From Actinomycetes bacterium (GTDB taxonomy: Bacteria > Actinomycetota > Acidimicrobiia > Acidimicrobiales > Palsa-688), in assembly GCA_021787035.1 (NCBI GenBank), contig JAJYMM010000042.1, positions 1-54,846 of the forward strand: a DNA stretch of 54,846 bases, in the 5' to 3' direction. Shown piece after piece: positions 7,596 to 14,586 of this stretch (its first letter is position 1; each line of letters opens with the position of its first letter). A program made the position numbers and the translations under genes. The notes below the pieces were generated by a model. The model made no database searches. It was not told where the DNA came from and saw only the letters and a list, made by a program, of their open reading frames with translations.

Positions 7596-9737
7596 CTAGC
7601 GGTGCTCCCCGTAGTGGTGGCCCTTCCCATGCTTCCCGTGGTGGTGTCCCTTCCCGTGTGTCAGGTTCACTGTAAATGGCCCAGTCGTTGCGGAACCACT
7701 CGAGTTTGTTGCGGTCACAGAGTACGTGAACGTGTGCGGATGGGTAGGCACGGTGCCCGACACCGTTCCGGTAGCCGAGTTGATAGACAGCCAGGCCGGT
7801 GCTCGGCCACCCAAGCTGAAGGTCGGGGCAGGGAACCCGTTGGCCACGAAAGTATAGGAATAAGTCGTCCGAGCTGTTGCCGTGAGGGGTGGCGTAGCCG
7901 CAGTGAAGGTAGGGGTCTGATTCACCGTTAGTGTCCCCGGCACATAATTGAAGGTGTAGTTCGGGTCTGCCGCCCCCGAGCAGGTGACTGGGTAGGTCCC
8001 TCCGGGGCTGGAAGACGTTGCCGTGGTCGTGCACGTGGCCAGAGATGAGAGCGAGCTAGCGGTGTCACCGCTTACGAAGCCCGAATAGCTGGCGTCGAGA
8101 GCTGGTATTTGGGACCCGTAGGAGATCGTTGGGCTAGGAGCGGTTACGGTCAATGGTGCTGGGTCCACCTGCTGGCCGCCAGGGAGGTCTCCGCTGCTGG
8201 TCAGATAGCCACTATCTCCGCTGTAAGTGGCTGTGACGGTATGAGTTCCAGCCCCGAACGAAGAAGTAGTGCAGGTAGCCTGGTATACGCCTGAGACCGG
8301 AGACAACGCCACGGAGCCGCAGCCAGCGACCGGAGTGGTGGACCCGTCTGCGTAGAAGGCTATGGTCCCACCGCTGTCGCTCGGTGAGACGGTGGCTGTA
8401 AAGGTCACTGATTGGCCGTAGGTAGAGGGGCTGACAGAAGAGAACACCGTGGTCGCCGTAGTGGAGGCGATGGTCGCCACCTCCGAAAGAGCGAGATCTC
8501 CGATCGGGCTACTTGTGTAACCTACGGCCAAGCATTGAGCCTGCTCGCACACCACGCCGAGGAGTTGCATTCCATAGTCTCCTGCTACAAAGGGCGTGCT
8601 TTCAACATTCCACGATGAGCCATTCCAACCCTCTGCCCAGGTGTAGCTCACATTGTTAAGCATGTACGAACCAACAGCCGTACACGACGTTACGCTGCCG
8701 CACCCAATACTTGCAAGGTTGCCTAGGGTTGCTCCCGTTGGGAAGCTGGGCGGCTGGTTTGGCAGAGTCCAGGAGGCGCCGTTCCATGACTCTACCAATG
8801 GCGCAAATGACTTCGTGGCAAAGCTATAAGCTGCTCCTACTGCCATGCATGAGGTACTCGTGGTGCAGCTAACAGCATCAAGTTCGTACTCCGTGCCGCT
8901 AGGGGGGACTGCTGTTGGCTGCAGTGACCAACCCGTGCCGTTCCATAGTTCCGAGAAAGAAGTGTAGGTAATTGGCGTGCCCGACCAGTAGGTCCCAATA
9001 GCCATGCAGAACGTCGAAGATGTGCACGCGAGGCCAGGCAACTGAACCGAACTCGGAGTTGCTCCTGAGGGTGTGGGTATTGCCTGAAGGCTCCAGGCGG
9101 CCCCGTTCCAGGCTTCAGCTAACGTAGTGTCGCCTTGCTGAGCGTAATATCCCATCGTCGCTGAGCTGTTTCCTACCGCCTCGCAATCAGTCGAAGTGGG
9201 ACATGCGACGGCTGCAAGATAGTTCTGTACTGAGCCAGGTGGAAGTGCAGGGGATTGCAGGGTCCACTCCGTACCGTCCCAGTGTTCTATCAGCGGCGAT
9301 TCCACCTGCGGGGCAGAGAATTGGAACCCTACGGCAGTGCAACTGGCCGTCGTAGCACAGGACACGTCGTTCAGAATGTTCCCGGCGGTCGGACTAGGAG
9401 CAGGAGTGGGTATGAGGGTCCAAGAAGTACCATTCCAGCCTTCTGATAAAGCGTTCTCAACATAAGAAGTATTTTCATTATCGCCGACAGCAATGCAGAC
9501 GCTAGGTGATAGACATGCCAGGCTGGCTAACACGTTGACTTCCCCAGCTATATCCTGCCTGGGGACGATGGACCACGTCACTGATGCCGCCGCCTGACTG
9601 GCAACCCCGCCCACACAGGCCAGAACAAGTGCGAACGCTGTCGCCGCGATGCCCAGGCACCGCAACCCGGCTCGCCCGCCGTTCCTTATGCCGCTCCTCA
9701 GGCTCGCAAGTTCGGCTGATCTCACACTCCAAGTCAC
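7596..9737 (-). CDS. Secreted WNG-repeat propeller protein with Ig-like domains and His-rich tail
   Basis: About 713 residues from GTG 9737, which lies six bases after AAGGAGG; the frame is open to TTG 9743. A signal segment (CLGIAATAFALVLACVGGVA) precedes seven repeats marked by C-x4/6-C-x-A-V/I-G (CIAVGD, CTAVGF, CEAVGN, CMAIGT, CMAVGA, CTAVGS, CLAVGY). Six of these alternate with a W-N/D-G-x-x-W motif, suggesting a seven-bladed beta-propeller with disulfides. Three Ig-like modules follow: a Big/Ig-like repeat (TYGQSVTFTATVSPSDSGG), an MBG-like repeat (ISYGSQIPALDASYSGF) and a He_PIG-like domain (PAWLSINSATGTVSGTVP). The last 20 residues are almost all His, Gly and Lys. It is extracellular by prediction; substrate unknown. 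Confidence 0.8.
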   Translation of the reverse strand: MTWSVRSAELASLRSGIRNGGRAGLRCLGIAATAFALVLACVGGVASQAAASVTWSIVPRQDIAGEVNVLASLACLSPSVCIAVGDNENTSYVENALSEGWNGTSWTLIPTPAPSPTAGNILNDVSCATTASCTAVGFQFSAPQVESPLIEHWDGTEWTLQSPALPPGSVQNYLAAVACPTSTDCEAVGNSSATMGYYAQQGDTTLAEAWNGAAWSLQAIPTPSGATPSSVQLPGLACTSSTFCMAIGTYWSGTPITYTSFSELWNGTGWSLQPTAVPPSGTEYELDAVSCTTSTSCMAVGAAYSFATKSFAPLVESWNGASWTLPNQPPSFPTGATLGNLASIGCGSVTSCTAVGSYMLNNVSYTWAEGWNGSSWNVESTPFVAGDYGMQLLGVVCEQAQCLAVGYTSSPIGDLALSEVATIASTTATTVFSSVSPSTYGQSVTFTATVSPSDSGGTIAFYADGSTTPVAGCGSVALSPVSGVYQATCTTSSFGAGTHTVTATYSGDSGYLTSSGDLPGGQQVDPAPLTVTAPSPTISYGSQIPALDASYSGFVSGDTASSLSSLATCTTTATSSSPGGTYPVTCSGAADPNYTFNYVPGTLTVNQTPTFTAATPPLTATARTTYSYTFVANGFPAPTFSLGGRAPAWLSINSATGTVSGTVPTHPHTFTYSVTATNSSGSATTGPFTVNLTHGKGHHHGKHGKGHHYGEHR

Positions 9738-10092
9738 GGCCAACCTCCTTGGCGTCCTCTATAGTGCTGGGACCTCCGGCACCACAAGGGCTTCGAAGCC
9801 GGCCCGCGCCGAGAGTGACAGGTTGGGTTCGCAGCGAGGTGGCTTTGGGTTGCCGGAGGGGGTCAAGGTAGTACTACAGGGCGACGGTACCGTCAGCGTG
9901 AGACAGTGACGTGCACGCTCGGCAAGCACCGTATGTTCTTCTGTCGTGGGTGGACTGGCTCAACGCCTGTGCCACGAAGGCGAGCTACGGGTCGGGGGCG
10001 ACTAGGAACCACCCCTCAGCGCTACCTAAAAGGCGGCTATGCCTGGTGGGTTCGGGGAACGTGGACAAAAGGGGACCTTCGCGCACGGGCGG
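9738..10092. other. Intergenic region without supportable gene
   Basis: This stretch holds the leader of the secreted protein and the downstream end of the Ubl-operon regulators. Short frames on the plus strand (such as 9911-10192) lack domains and start signals. The 29 bases at 9945-9973 resemble 6725-6753 (23 of 29 identical by eye), which may be a shared relic. Confidence 0.4.
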
Positions 10093-10788
10093 TTATGGCT
10101 CGAAGAGCCCGGTACCGCCAGTGACGAGGCCGAGCGTTCGGAGGCGTATTCCCGTCGCCTCTCGGGAAACGGCAAACCGGGCTGCCAGTTGACGCGTTGC
10201 AGCTTCGAGGGCTGCGGGACTGGTGTCGCTCACCTCGCGTCGGGCGACCTTCATGAACACTGTTTTGGGCATGAGGAGCGCGGCCATGCCGCGGTTCGCC
10301 TGGACTTCGCGCCAGTCGGTGGTGCGGCCACGGTATGCCACGTCTCGCTTCAGACAACGGAACAGCAACGTCTGAGGACTGTGTGACGCGTCGAACAGCG
10401 CCATCTGTGCCGGATCGCCCTCAAAGAGCAGCCGGTGCAGCACCACATGGGCACCCTCATGGGCAACGGTCGCCCGCCACCGCCCCTCGACGCCCGGCGG
10501 GCACCAGTCGGAGTCCATCGCCGACTCCGTGAGGTCTTTGTTGATCCGGACGTGCGGCTCCTGGCCTGGTCTGAACTCCGTCAGGCCGAGGACGTGGGTC
10601 TCAAGGTCCGCGTACTGGTCCAGGCTCGCCTTGAGGTGCCGCTCAACGAACGCTTCTACATCGACCACGGGATTGTCTACCCTCGGCATGAGGCCGGCCC
10701 TCCGTAGCTCGTCCTCCATGATGCGTTCGATCTCGCCGTCCTCGAACCAGATGCGTTCGTCCCCCTCAGGGCCGCGGTACGTCCTCAC
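10093..10788 (-). CDS. ImmA/IrrE-family zinc metallopeptidase (CapP-like)
   Basis: The protein has 231 residues from a GTG that overlaps the XRE stop by 4 bp (GTGA). The zinc-binding helix is ATVAHEGAHVVLHR (HExxH variant H-E-G-A-H). The downstream glutamate helix WREVQANRGMAALLMP matches the E-x-x-A-N-x-F-A-A-x-L-L-M-P signature of ImmA/IrrE peptidases. The C-terminal part holds a short helical segment (LAARFAVSREATGIRLRTLGLV) as in phage-type ImmA proteins. Members cleave a partner XRE repressor after DNA damage or a similar cue, as in ImmA/ImmR, IrrE/DdrO and CapP/CapH. Its position directly after the repressor and in the same direction as the Ubl genes suggests it releases repression of that operon. 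Confidence 0.85.
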   Translation of the reverse strand: MRTYRGPEGDERIWFEDGEIERIMEDELRRAGLMPRVDNPVVDVEAFVERHLKASLDQYADLETHVLGLTEFRPGQEPHVRINKDLTESAMDSDWCPPGVEGRWRATVAHEGAHVVLHRLLFEGDPAQMALFDASHSPQTLLFRCLKRDVAYRGRTTDWREVQANRGMAALLMPKTVFMKVARREVSDTSPAALEAATRQLAARFAVSREATGIRLRTLGLVTGGTGLFEP

Positions 10789-11153
10789 TGGTCGCCGGAG
10801 TCCTTGCCCGGACGAAGGTCCTCGACCTCGTCGATCAACTTGCGGATTTCCTTGTCGGTCAGCTTCTGCTCGGTGATACGGCGGAAGAGCGTCGTCGCTG
10901 CAGGCGTCTCGCGGAGGTACCGCTCAGCGTTGGGCCCGATCCGGCCGGCGCGGGCCACGAGGTCATCGAAGTCGAGGCCCAGCTCGTCGGCGATCCGGCG
11001 CAGCACTTCCTCAGAGGGGACACGGCGGTCGTTTTCGATGTCACTCACGTACGACGGAGTGATCCCCAAGCGCCGGGCCAGCTCGCGAAGGCTCATGTTG
11101 AGGGCCACCCGCCCCTCCCGGATGACGTCGCCAAGTGTCTGTCTGTCAGCCAT
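10785..11153 (-). CDS. XRE-family repressor (CapH/ImmR-like)
   Basis: The protein has 122 residues from ATG 11153 (MADRQTLGDVIREG). The frame is open to 11186, but the ATG has a GGCGG preceding it. The helix-turn-helix is LRELARRLGITPSYVSDIEN (about 23-42), followed by RRVPSEEVLRRIADELGL. The C-terminal half (RITEQKLTDKEIRKLIDEVE) is helical and may hold dimer contacts and the cleavage site. The start codon lies inside a 29-bp element also found before the Ubl gene, so it probably represses itself and the Ubl operon. It is coupled to the metallopeptidase by a 4-bp overlap. Only 60 bp separates it from the E1-like gene, so read-through from the Ubl promoter is possible. Confidence 0.85.
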   Translation of the reverse strand: MADRQTLGDVIREGRVALNMSLRELARRLGITPSYVSDIENDRRVPSEEVLRRIADELGLDFDDLVARAGRIGPNAERYLRETPAATTLFRRITEQKLTDKEIRKLIDEVEDLRPGKDSGDQ

Positions 11154-11172
11154 GTCCGCCGCTGAGCGTACA
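11144..11172 (-). promoter_or_regulatory. Candidate operator over the XRE start codon
   Basis: On the minus strand the site is TGTACGC, 15 bases, GCTGACA. The ATG of the XRE gene lies within it. It matches the site at 14033-14061 at 25 of 29 positions by eye, including the core CGGCGGACATGGC. Autoregulation is inferred. Confidence 0.6.
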
Positions 11173-11213
11173 CGCACGGCCTCCAAAATCGGTGGACCGG
11201 TGGCACTTACAGG

Positions 11214-12563
11214 TCACCTCAGCCGGGCGAAGCCGGGGTAGAGGGGAGCGTTGTCGGCGGCAGCAACGACGTTGATGTCAGTGAGGTCGCGAAGGTGCGC
11301 GTCGATAAGGGCATAACGGCACTCGCCGAGCAAGAGCCGCACGGCCTCGGCAACCACGAGCGCACTGGCCACCGCCCCGACGAAGGCCGCGGCCACCGAG
11401 CGCCCGGCGATCTGAATGGTGCCGCACTCGTTTTCGGTGGCCATGTCCTTGTACGCCGGCAGCTCGAGCAGGCCCGCATCAGGCACAGGCCGCTGTTGCC
11501 ACCCAGGGACCTCATCGGATCGCCTCCCAGCCGGGAAGACCCGCGTCTGAATGGCGAGGTAGTCAACGGGTCCGGCGCCGAGACCGGCGTCGACGACCGC
11601 GGCGAAGCCGGCGTCGCTGAGCTGCCGCCGGGTCTCTGGGTTGTCGACCCCGACGAGGGCCAGGCGAGGCTCATCGCCGGCTGGGCCCTGACCTGGGGCA
11701 AAGCGGCGCTCTGTGATGGCGGTGGCAAAGCCATGGTCCTCGGCAATCGTGGCGAGCGCCCGCGTCTTCCGTCCACGCCACCCGCGGGGGACCAGCAGCC
11801 CTGTGCTCTCGTTGGCTTTGGTGGCGTGGTCGTCGTCTTGCAGCATGAGCGACACGTCATCGGGCTTGGCGTACGGGAGCAGGCCGATCGTCCAGAGGTA
11901 CGCCTGACCGAGGTGGCCGAGCCCGATGAGCCACCACTCCCTAGGGGCGATGGCGACCTCGTCGGGACCTATGGCGTCCGTCGCCAGCCACCTCACGTCG
12001 GGCCGCCACAGCGAGACCCCCTGGTCGCGTCGCCCGGCTCGCACGTCGCCCCGCCGCAACTGGAAGGCTTCGGCGACGGCGATGCCTGCGGCGGCCACTC
12101 CGGCCGGCACGAAAAGGTCGCGCTCCGCAAGCGGCGTGTGGCGTCCTTCGACCACGCCGGCGGTCCAGCCATCGAACGTCGCCCGGAGGACCCTCTCGCC
12201 TGGCACATCGGCGGGAGCGTCCCCGAAGCAGATCGTCGGGACATCGCCGAAGAGCGTGTCGACAATGGTCCCTCCGTGCTCGGCCACGGCCTCTGATAAG
12301 CGCCTGCCGGCGTCCCAGCCGATGTTCACCACTGGGTCGGCGCTGAGGCGGACCCGGACGCCGCCGAGGAAAGCACGGGCGCCAGCGTTCACCGCAGTAA
12401 GCACAGCTGCCTGGAGGGTGCGGTTCGTCGCGACCTCGGTTCCGACCTGGAGCTGCAGCACGTAGGTGCTGAGGACCGCTTCGGCGTCGTCAAGCGAACT
12501 CACCTCACCTGAGTCGGTGAGTATCTTGGCGGTCCGGTTTACCCAGTCCGGGTCGATGCTCAT
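11214..12563 (-). CDS. E1/ThiF-like adenylyltransferase of a ubiquitin-like system (BilC-like)
   Basis: The protein has 449 residues from ATG 12563, which overlaps the JAMM stop as ATGA; an in-frame GTG lies two codons upstream. Residues 1 to about 205 form an N-terminal region without a nucleotide motif. The ThiF/E1 domain follows, with GLGHLGQAYLW (about 214-224), the acidic strand LMLQDDDHATKANES (D243-245, N251) and ALVGVDNPETRR. A cysteine at about 380 in ATENECGTIQIAGR sits where E1 enzymes carry the catalytic thiol, before the helix AAFVGAVASALVVAEAV. E1 proteins adenylate a Ubl C-terminus and form a thioester. The neighbours supply Ubl, E2 and deconjugase. The catalytic Cys assignment is an inference. 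Confidence 0.85.
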   Translation of the reverse strand: MSIDPDWVNRTAKILTDSGEVSSLDDAEAVLSTYVLQLQVGTEVATNRTLQAAVLTAVNAGARAFLGGVRVRLSADPVVNIGWDAGRRLSEAVAEHGGTIVDTLFGDVPTICFGDAPADVPGERVLRATFDGWTAGVVEGRHTPLAERDLFVPAGVAAAGIAVAEAFQLRRGDVRAGRRDQGVSLWRPDVRWLATDAIGPDEVAIAPREWWLIGLGHLGQAYLWTIGLLPYAKPDDVSLMLQDDDHATKANESTGLLVPRGWRGRKTRALATIAEDHGFATAITERRFAPGQGPAGDEPRLALVGVDNPETRRQLSDAGFAAVVDAGLGAGPVDYLAIQTRVFPAGRRSDEVPGWQQRPVPDAGLLELPAYKDMATENECGTIQIAGRSVAAAFVGAVASALVVAEAVRLLLGECRYALIDAHLRDLTDINVVAAADNAPLYPGFARLR

Positions 12564-13081
12564 GCCCACCTCCCGACATAGAGGAGACGAGCGGCGTCAC
12601 GGCCGAAGCTTGAGTCCCACCCGTGGTTCCCCTGGTACACGTGGACGCCGCACTCGCGGGAGGCAATTTCTCGTCCCGCCAGGTGGGGGACGATGATGGC
12701 GACGTGACCCCTGGCTGCCACCATCGGGTTGGCGCTATCGATGGGGCTCTGCCGAACACCGTTGCCCGGGTGGGTATGAACGTCGCCGATCACCCTCAGG
12801 TCTTCTGCCGAGCAAATGCGCCATAGCGCGCTGAACCCCGATGCGCTCATCGAGATGCCACTCGTCAAGCAGTCAGGGTCCACGTCGTCGAAGTAGACGA
12901 CCCGGAGCACTGTCGTCGAAGTGTCGCCAGCGCGAGCGAGCAGGAACACTCCCGCTTCGCGCACGCCTCCGGCGCGACGACCGAGCTCGTCGACCAGCCC
13001 GCGCCATTGGTGGGGAGTAAGCCGGACCCGGCTACGCCGCCCGGCGAACGCCCGTGTAGTCCGATGAATGAAGGAGGTCAT
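12560..13081 (-). CDS. JAMM/Mov34 metalloprotease, Ubl deconjugase (BilD-like)
   Basis: The protein has 173 residues. The full JAMM zinc motif is visible: Glu42 (REAGVFLLAR), then VHTHPGNGVRQSPID giving H102-x-H104-P, S112 and D115. This matches E...H-x-H-P-x6-S-x2-D of Rpn11/AMSH-type enzymes, which cut isopeptide bonds at ubiquitin-like C-termini. The ATG at 13081 lies 50 bp inside the 3' end of the E2-like gene. No closer start gives a complete domain, so the genes overlap in different frames. The 3' end overlaps the E1-like start by 4 bp. It probably recycles Ubl or reverses conjugation; because the Ubl already ends in Gly, a processing role is not required. Confidence 0.9.
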   Translation of the reverse strand: MTSFIHRTTRAFAGRRSRVRLTPHQWRGLVDELGRRAGGVREAGVFLLARAGDTSTTVLRVVYFDDVDPDCLTSGISMSASGFSALWRICSAEDLRVIGDVHTHPGNGVRQSPIDSANPMVAARGHVAIIVPHLAGREIASRECGVHVYQGNHGWDSSFGRDAARLLYVGRWA

Positions 13082-13514
13082 GGACGACTTTCAGATAATC
13101 GACGATGTCCTTGGTGGCGTCCCAGAGGTACGCCGGGTGCTGCTGACGCCAGAGGTCGTGACCCGCGATGGCGAGGCGGTCGCAGGGGATGTAGAGGGCG
13201 GTGCCGTTGTTCCAGTTCGGGTTGAACGCCATTCCGACCCGGCCACCCGTCGGCCAGAGGTAACGGGCTAGGGGCGCGTCGCGGCCGACATCCCATGGCT
13301 GCGCCGTGGGTGCGAGCGCCGGGTAGTTGTCGAGGGTGAAGCGAAGCGCCACCTCGTCAGGGGCGCCAGTGCGGGGTGCAGCCGCCACGGCGATGACTGG
13401 GTTGGGCCACGAGTCGACGACGACTTGCCACGCCCCCATGTCGGCGTACGCCTGGAAGCGACCGGCAGCGATGTCGCGGCGGAAGGCCCGCTCGTCGGGT
13501 TCTGGCCCCGTCAC
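13032..13514 (-). CDS. E2/UBC-fold Ubl-conjugating protein (BilB-like)
   Basis: The protein has 160 residues from GTG 13514, five bases after the Ubl stop; the frame runs upstream to 13874 but overlaps the Ubl gene there. UBC-fold landmarks appear in order. ALRFTLDNYPALAPTAQPW resembles the E2 strand-loop before the active site. MAFNPNWNNGTALYIPC resembles the HPN...G...C segment, with Cys111 the candidate catalytic residue. LWRQQHPAYLWDATKDIVDY and LKVVHDLLHSSD match the C-terminal E2 helices. The usual HPN His is replaced by Phe (FNPN). No separate E3 is seen, as in other four-gene bacterial systems. Assignment rests on motif order plus the neighbours. Confidence 0.75.
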   Translation of the reverse strand: MTGPEPDERAFRRDIAAGRFQAYADMGAWQVVVDSWPNPVIAVAAAPRTGAPDEVALRFTLDNYPALAPTAQPWDVGRDAPLARYLWPTGGRVGMAFNPNWNNGTALYIPCDRLAIAGHDLWRQQHPAYLWDATKDIVDYLKVVHDLLHSSDYTGVRRAA

Positions 13515-13519
13515 CTCTG

Positions 13520-13981
13520 CTACCCCTGGAACCGTTGCTTCGGCACCAGGTCGAAACAGACGCGGCATTCGTCGTTGACGAACGACCCGATGTGGTCGGT
13601 CCCATCGGGTTGTGTCGTCGTCCCGCAGAGCTGGAGCGCGTGTTCGGGACGGTCGTCCTCGGGCAGGTCGAAGCCGTCCTTGCCGACGGCCCACTCGAAG
13701 ACTCGCCGGACCGTTGTCGACGGCATGAACTCCCTCCGGCGCTCTCCGCTGTTGTAGTTCACGATCACGGCGGCGCGCCGACGCCGGTTGACGTGGATGT
13801 GACCGCGAGGCTGGATTCGGGCAGCGGCCAGGGTCAACTCGGCGCGGATGGTCTCCTCGCCGTCCTCGAGCCACACGGCCTCACCCTCGGCAAGCCCCAC
13901 GACCTCGGCCACCGTGGCGGTCTCGGCAACTTCGATCAGCTCGATCCGCTCCTGACCGGAACGGTGGATGTACATCTCCAT
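13520..13981 (-). CDS. Tandem ubiquitin-like protein (BilA/ISG15-like)
   Basis: The protein has 153 residues from ATG 13981, with AAAGGAAAG eight bases upstream. It reads as two beta-grasp modules. The first (about 1-67) runs from MEMYIHRSGQERIELIEV to RIQPRGHIHVN. The second (about 70-153) runs from AAVIVNYNSGERRREF through TTVRRVFEWAVG to CRVCFDLVPKQRFQG. The chain ends exactly at a single Gly, as a mature conjugatable Ubl does. Two fused Ubl domains resemble ISG15 and the BilA proteins of Bil systems. The modules share little obvious sequence with eukaryotic ubiquitin, so the fold call depends on pattern, C-terminal Gly and the E2-JAMM-E1 neighbours. It is the first gene of the operon. Confidence 0.8.
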   Translation of the reverse strand: MEMYIHRSGQERIELIEVAETATVAEVVGLAEGEAVWLEDGEETIRAELTLAAARIQPRGHIHVNRRRRAAVIVNYNSGERRREFMPSTTVRRVFEWAVGKDGFDLPEDDRPEHALQLCGTTTQPDGTDHIGSFVNDECRVCFDLVPKQRFQG

Positions 13982-14032
13982 CAGGGACTTTCCTTTCGTG
14001 TCAGGTCCTGCAGTTGGGGGGACGGTTAACAG

Positions 14033-14061
14033 TGTACGCCATGTCCGCCGCCGAGCGAACA
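14033..14061 (-). promoter_or_regulatory. Candidate operator/promoter of the Ubl operon
   Basis: On the minus strand the site is TGTTCGC, 15 bases, GCGTACA, an imperfect inverted repeat (one mismatch between arms). It lies about 50 bp before the Ubl ATG and overlaps a weak promoter guess (TTCGCT, 17 bp, TACACT). It matches the XRE start-codon site at 11144-11172. It also carries ATGGCG preceded by GGCGG, opening a 13-codon frame (14001-14042, MAYTVNRPPNCRT), either a leader peptide or a copied XRE start. Confidence 0.6.
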
Positions 14062-14245
14062 GTCATGAGCTCTGGCACCTTCGCCGCGGCGCAGATCTGC
14101 TGGCGTCCCTGACCGGGTCCCCTGGTTACGAGCGCGAGGTCGGTCGCGACCTTGAGCCCGACGAGTTCCCCCTCGATTGGGGGGCCGCCCGGTGACCCTT
14201 GACCACCTCGCTCCCCCAAGCGGCCTGTCGCCCCCCTGGGGAGCT

Positions 14246-14310
14246 ACTGCAATTTTGGTTGGGACTACTGAAATTTGACCTTGGAAGATCCACTGCAGTT
14301 TTTGTCGGGA
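14246..14310. repeat. Multiple terminal repeats of an IS21-like element
   Basis: Three 19-bp related units begin ACTGCAATTT (14246-14264), ACTGAAATTT (14267-14285) and ACTGCAGTTT (14292-14310), each ending in a variant of TTGGGA/TTGGA/TCGGGA. Repeated subterminal sequences directly before istA are typical of IS21-family ends. Bases 14062-14245 show no gene. Confidence 0.5.
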
Positions 14311-14517
14311 TCCGCGAGGTCCTGCGGCTGAAGGCCGCCGGACTCAAGATAAGAGAGATCGCCGCCAGCATCGGGGCGGCGCATACCACCGTGTACGAGT
14401 ACCTGGTGAGGGCCGAGGGCGCCGGGCTGTCCTGGCCGTTGCCCGAGGACTTAAGACGACGAGGCCCTGGAAGCCCGGCTGTTCCCGCCGGCGACGAAGA
14501 AGCCGTTGGACAGCTAG
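14307..14517 (+). pseudogene. IS21-family transposase (IstA) N-terminal fragment, frameshifted
   Basis: The frame reads IREVLRLKAAGLKIREIAAS, then VYEYLVRAEGAGLSWPLPEDL. This is the N-terminal HTH and linker of an IstA transposase. At about 14453 one base is inserted; in the next frame the family sequence continues as DDEALEARLFPPATKKPLDS and stops at 14515-14517. The DDE catalytic domain and istB are absent. It is a dead remnant next to the Ubl operon promoter. Confidence 0.7.
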
Positions 14518-14586
14518 TGCCCTGACCGGACTGGAGCGCCTGGGTGGTCCACCACCTGGGTAGTCCCGGGCAGCAATGATCTGGTC

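Noticed and set aside
6725..9973. Shared 29-base stretch (6725-6753 and 9945-9973) reading WVDWLNA
   Set aside because: About 23 of 29 bases agree but neither copy lies in a convincing gene, and no flanking similarity supports a repeat or attachment site.
13032..13874. Upstream extension of the E2-like frame to 13874
   Set aside because: The first 120 residues are Arg-rich and overlap the Ubl gene in another frame; GTG 13514 right after the Ubl stop fits better.
14001..14042. 13-codon leader peptide before the Ubl gene
   Set aside because: It is better explained as part of the shared operator/start-like element; coding cannot be shown.
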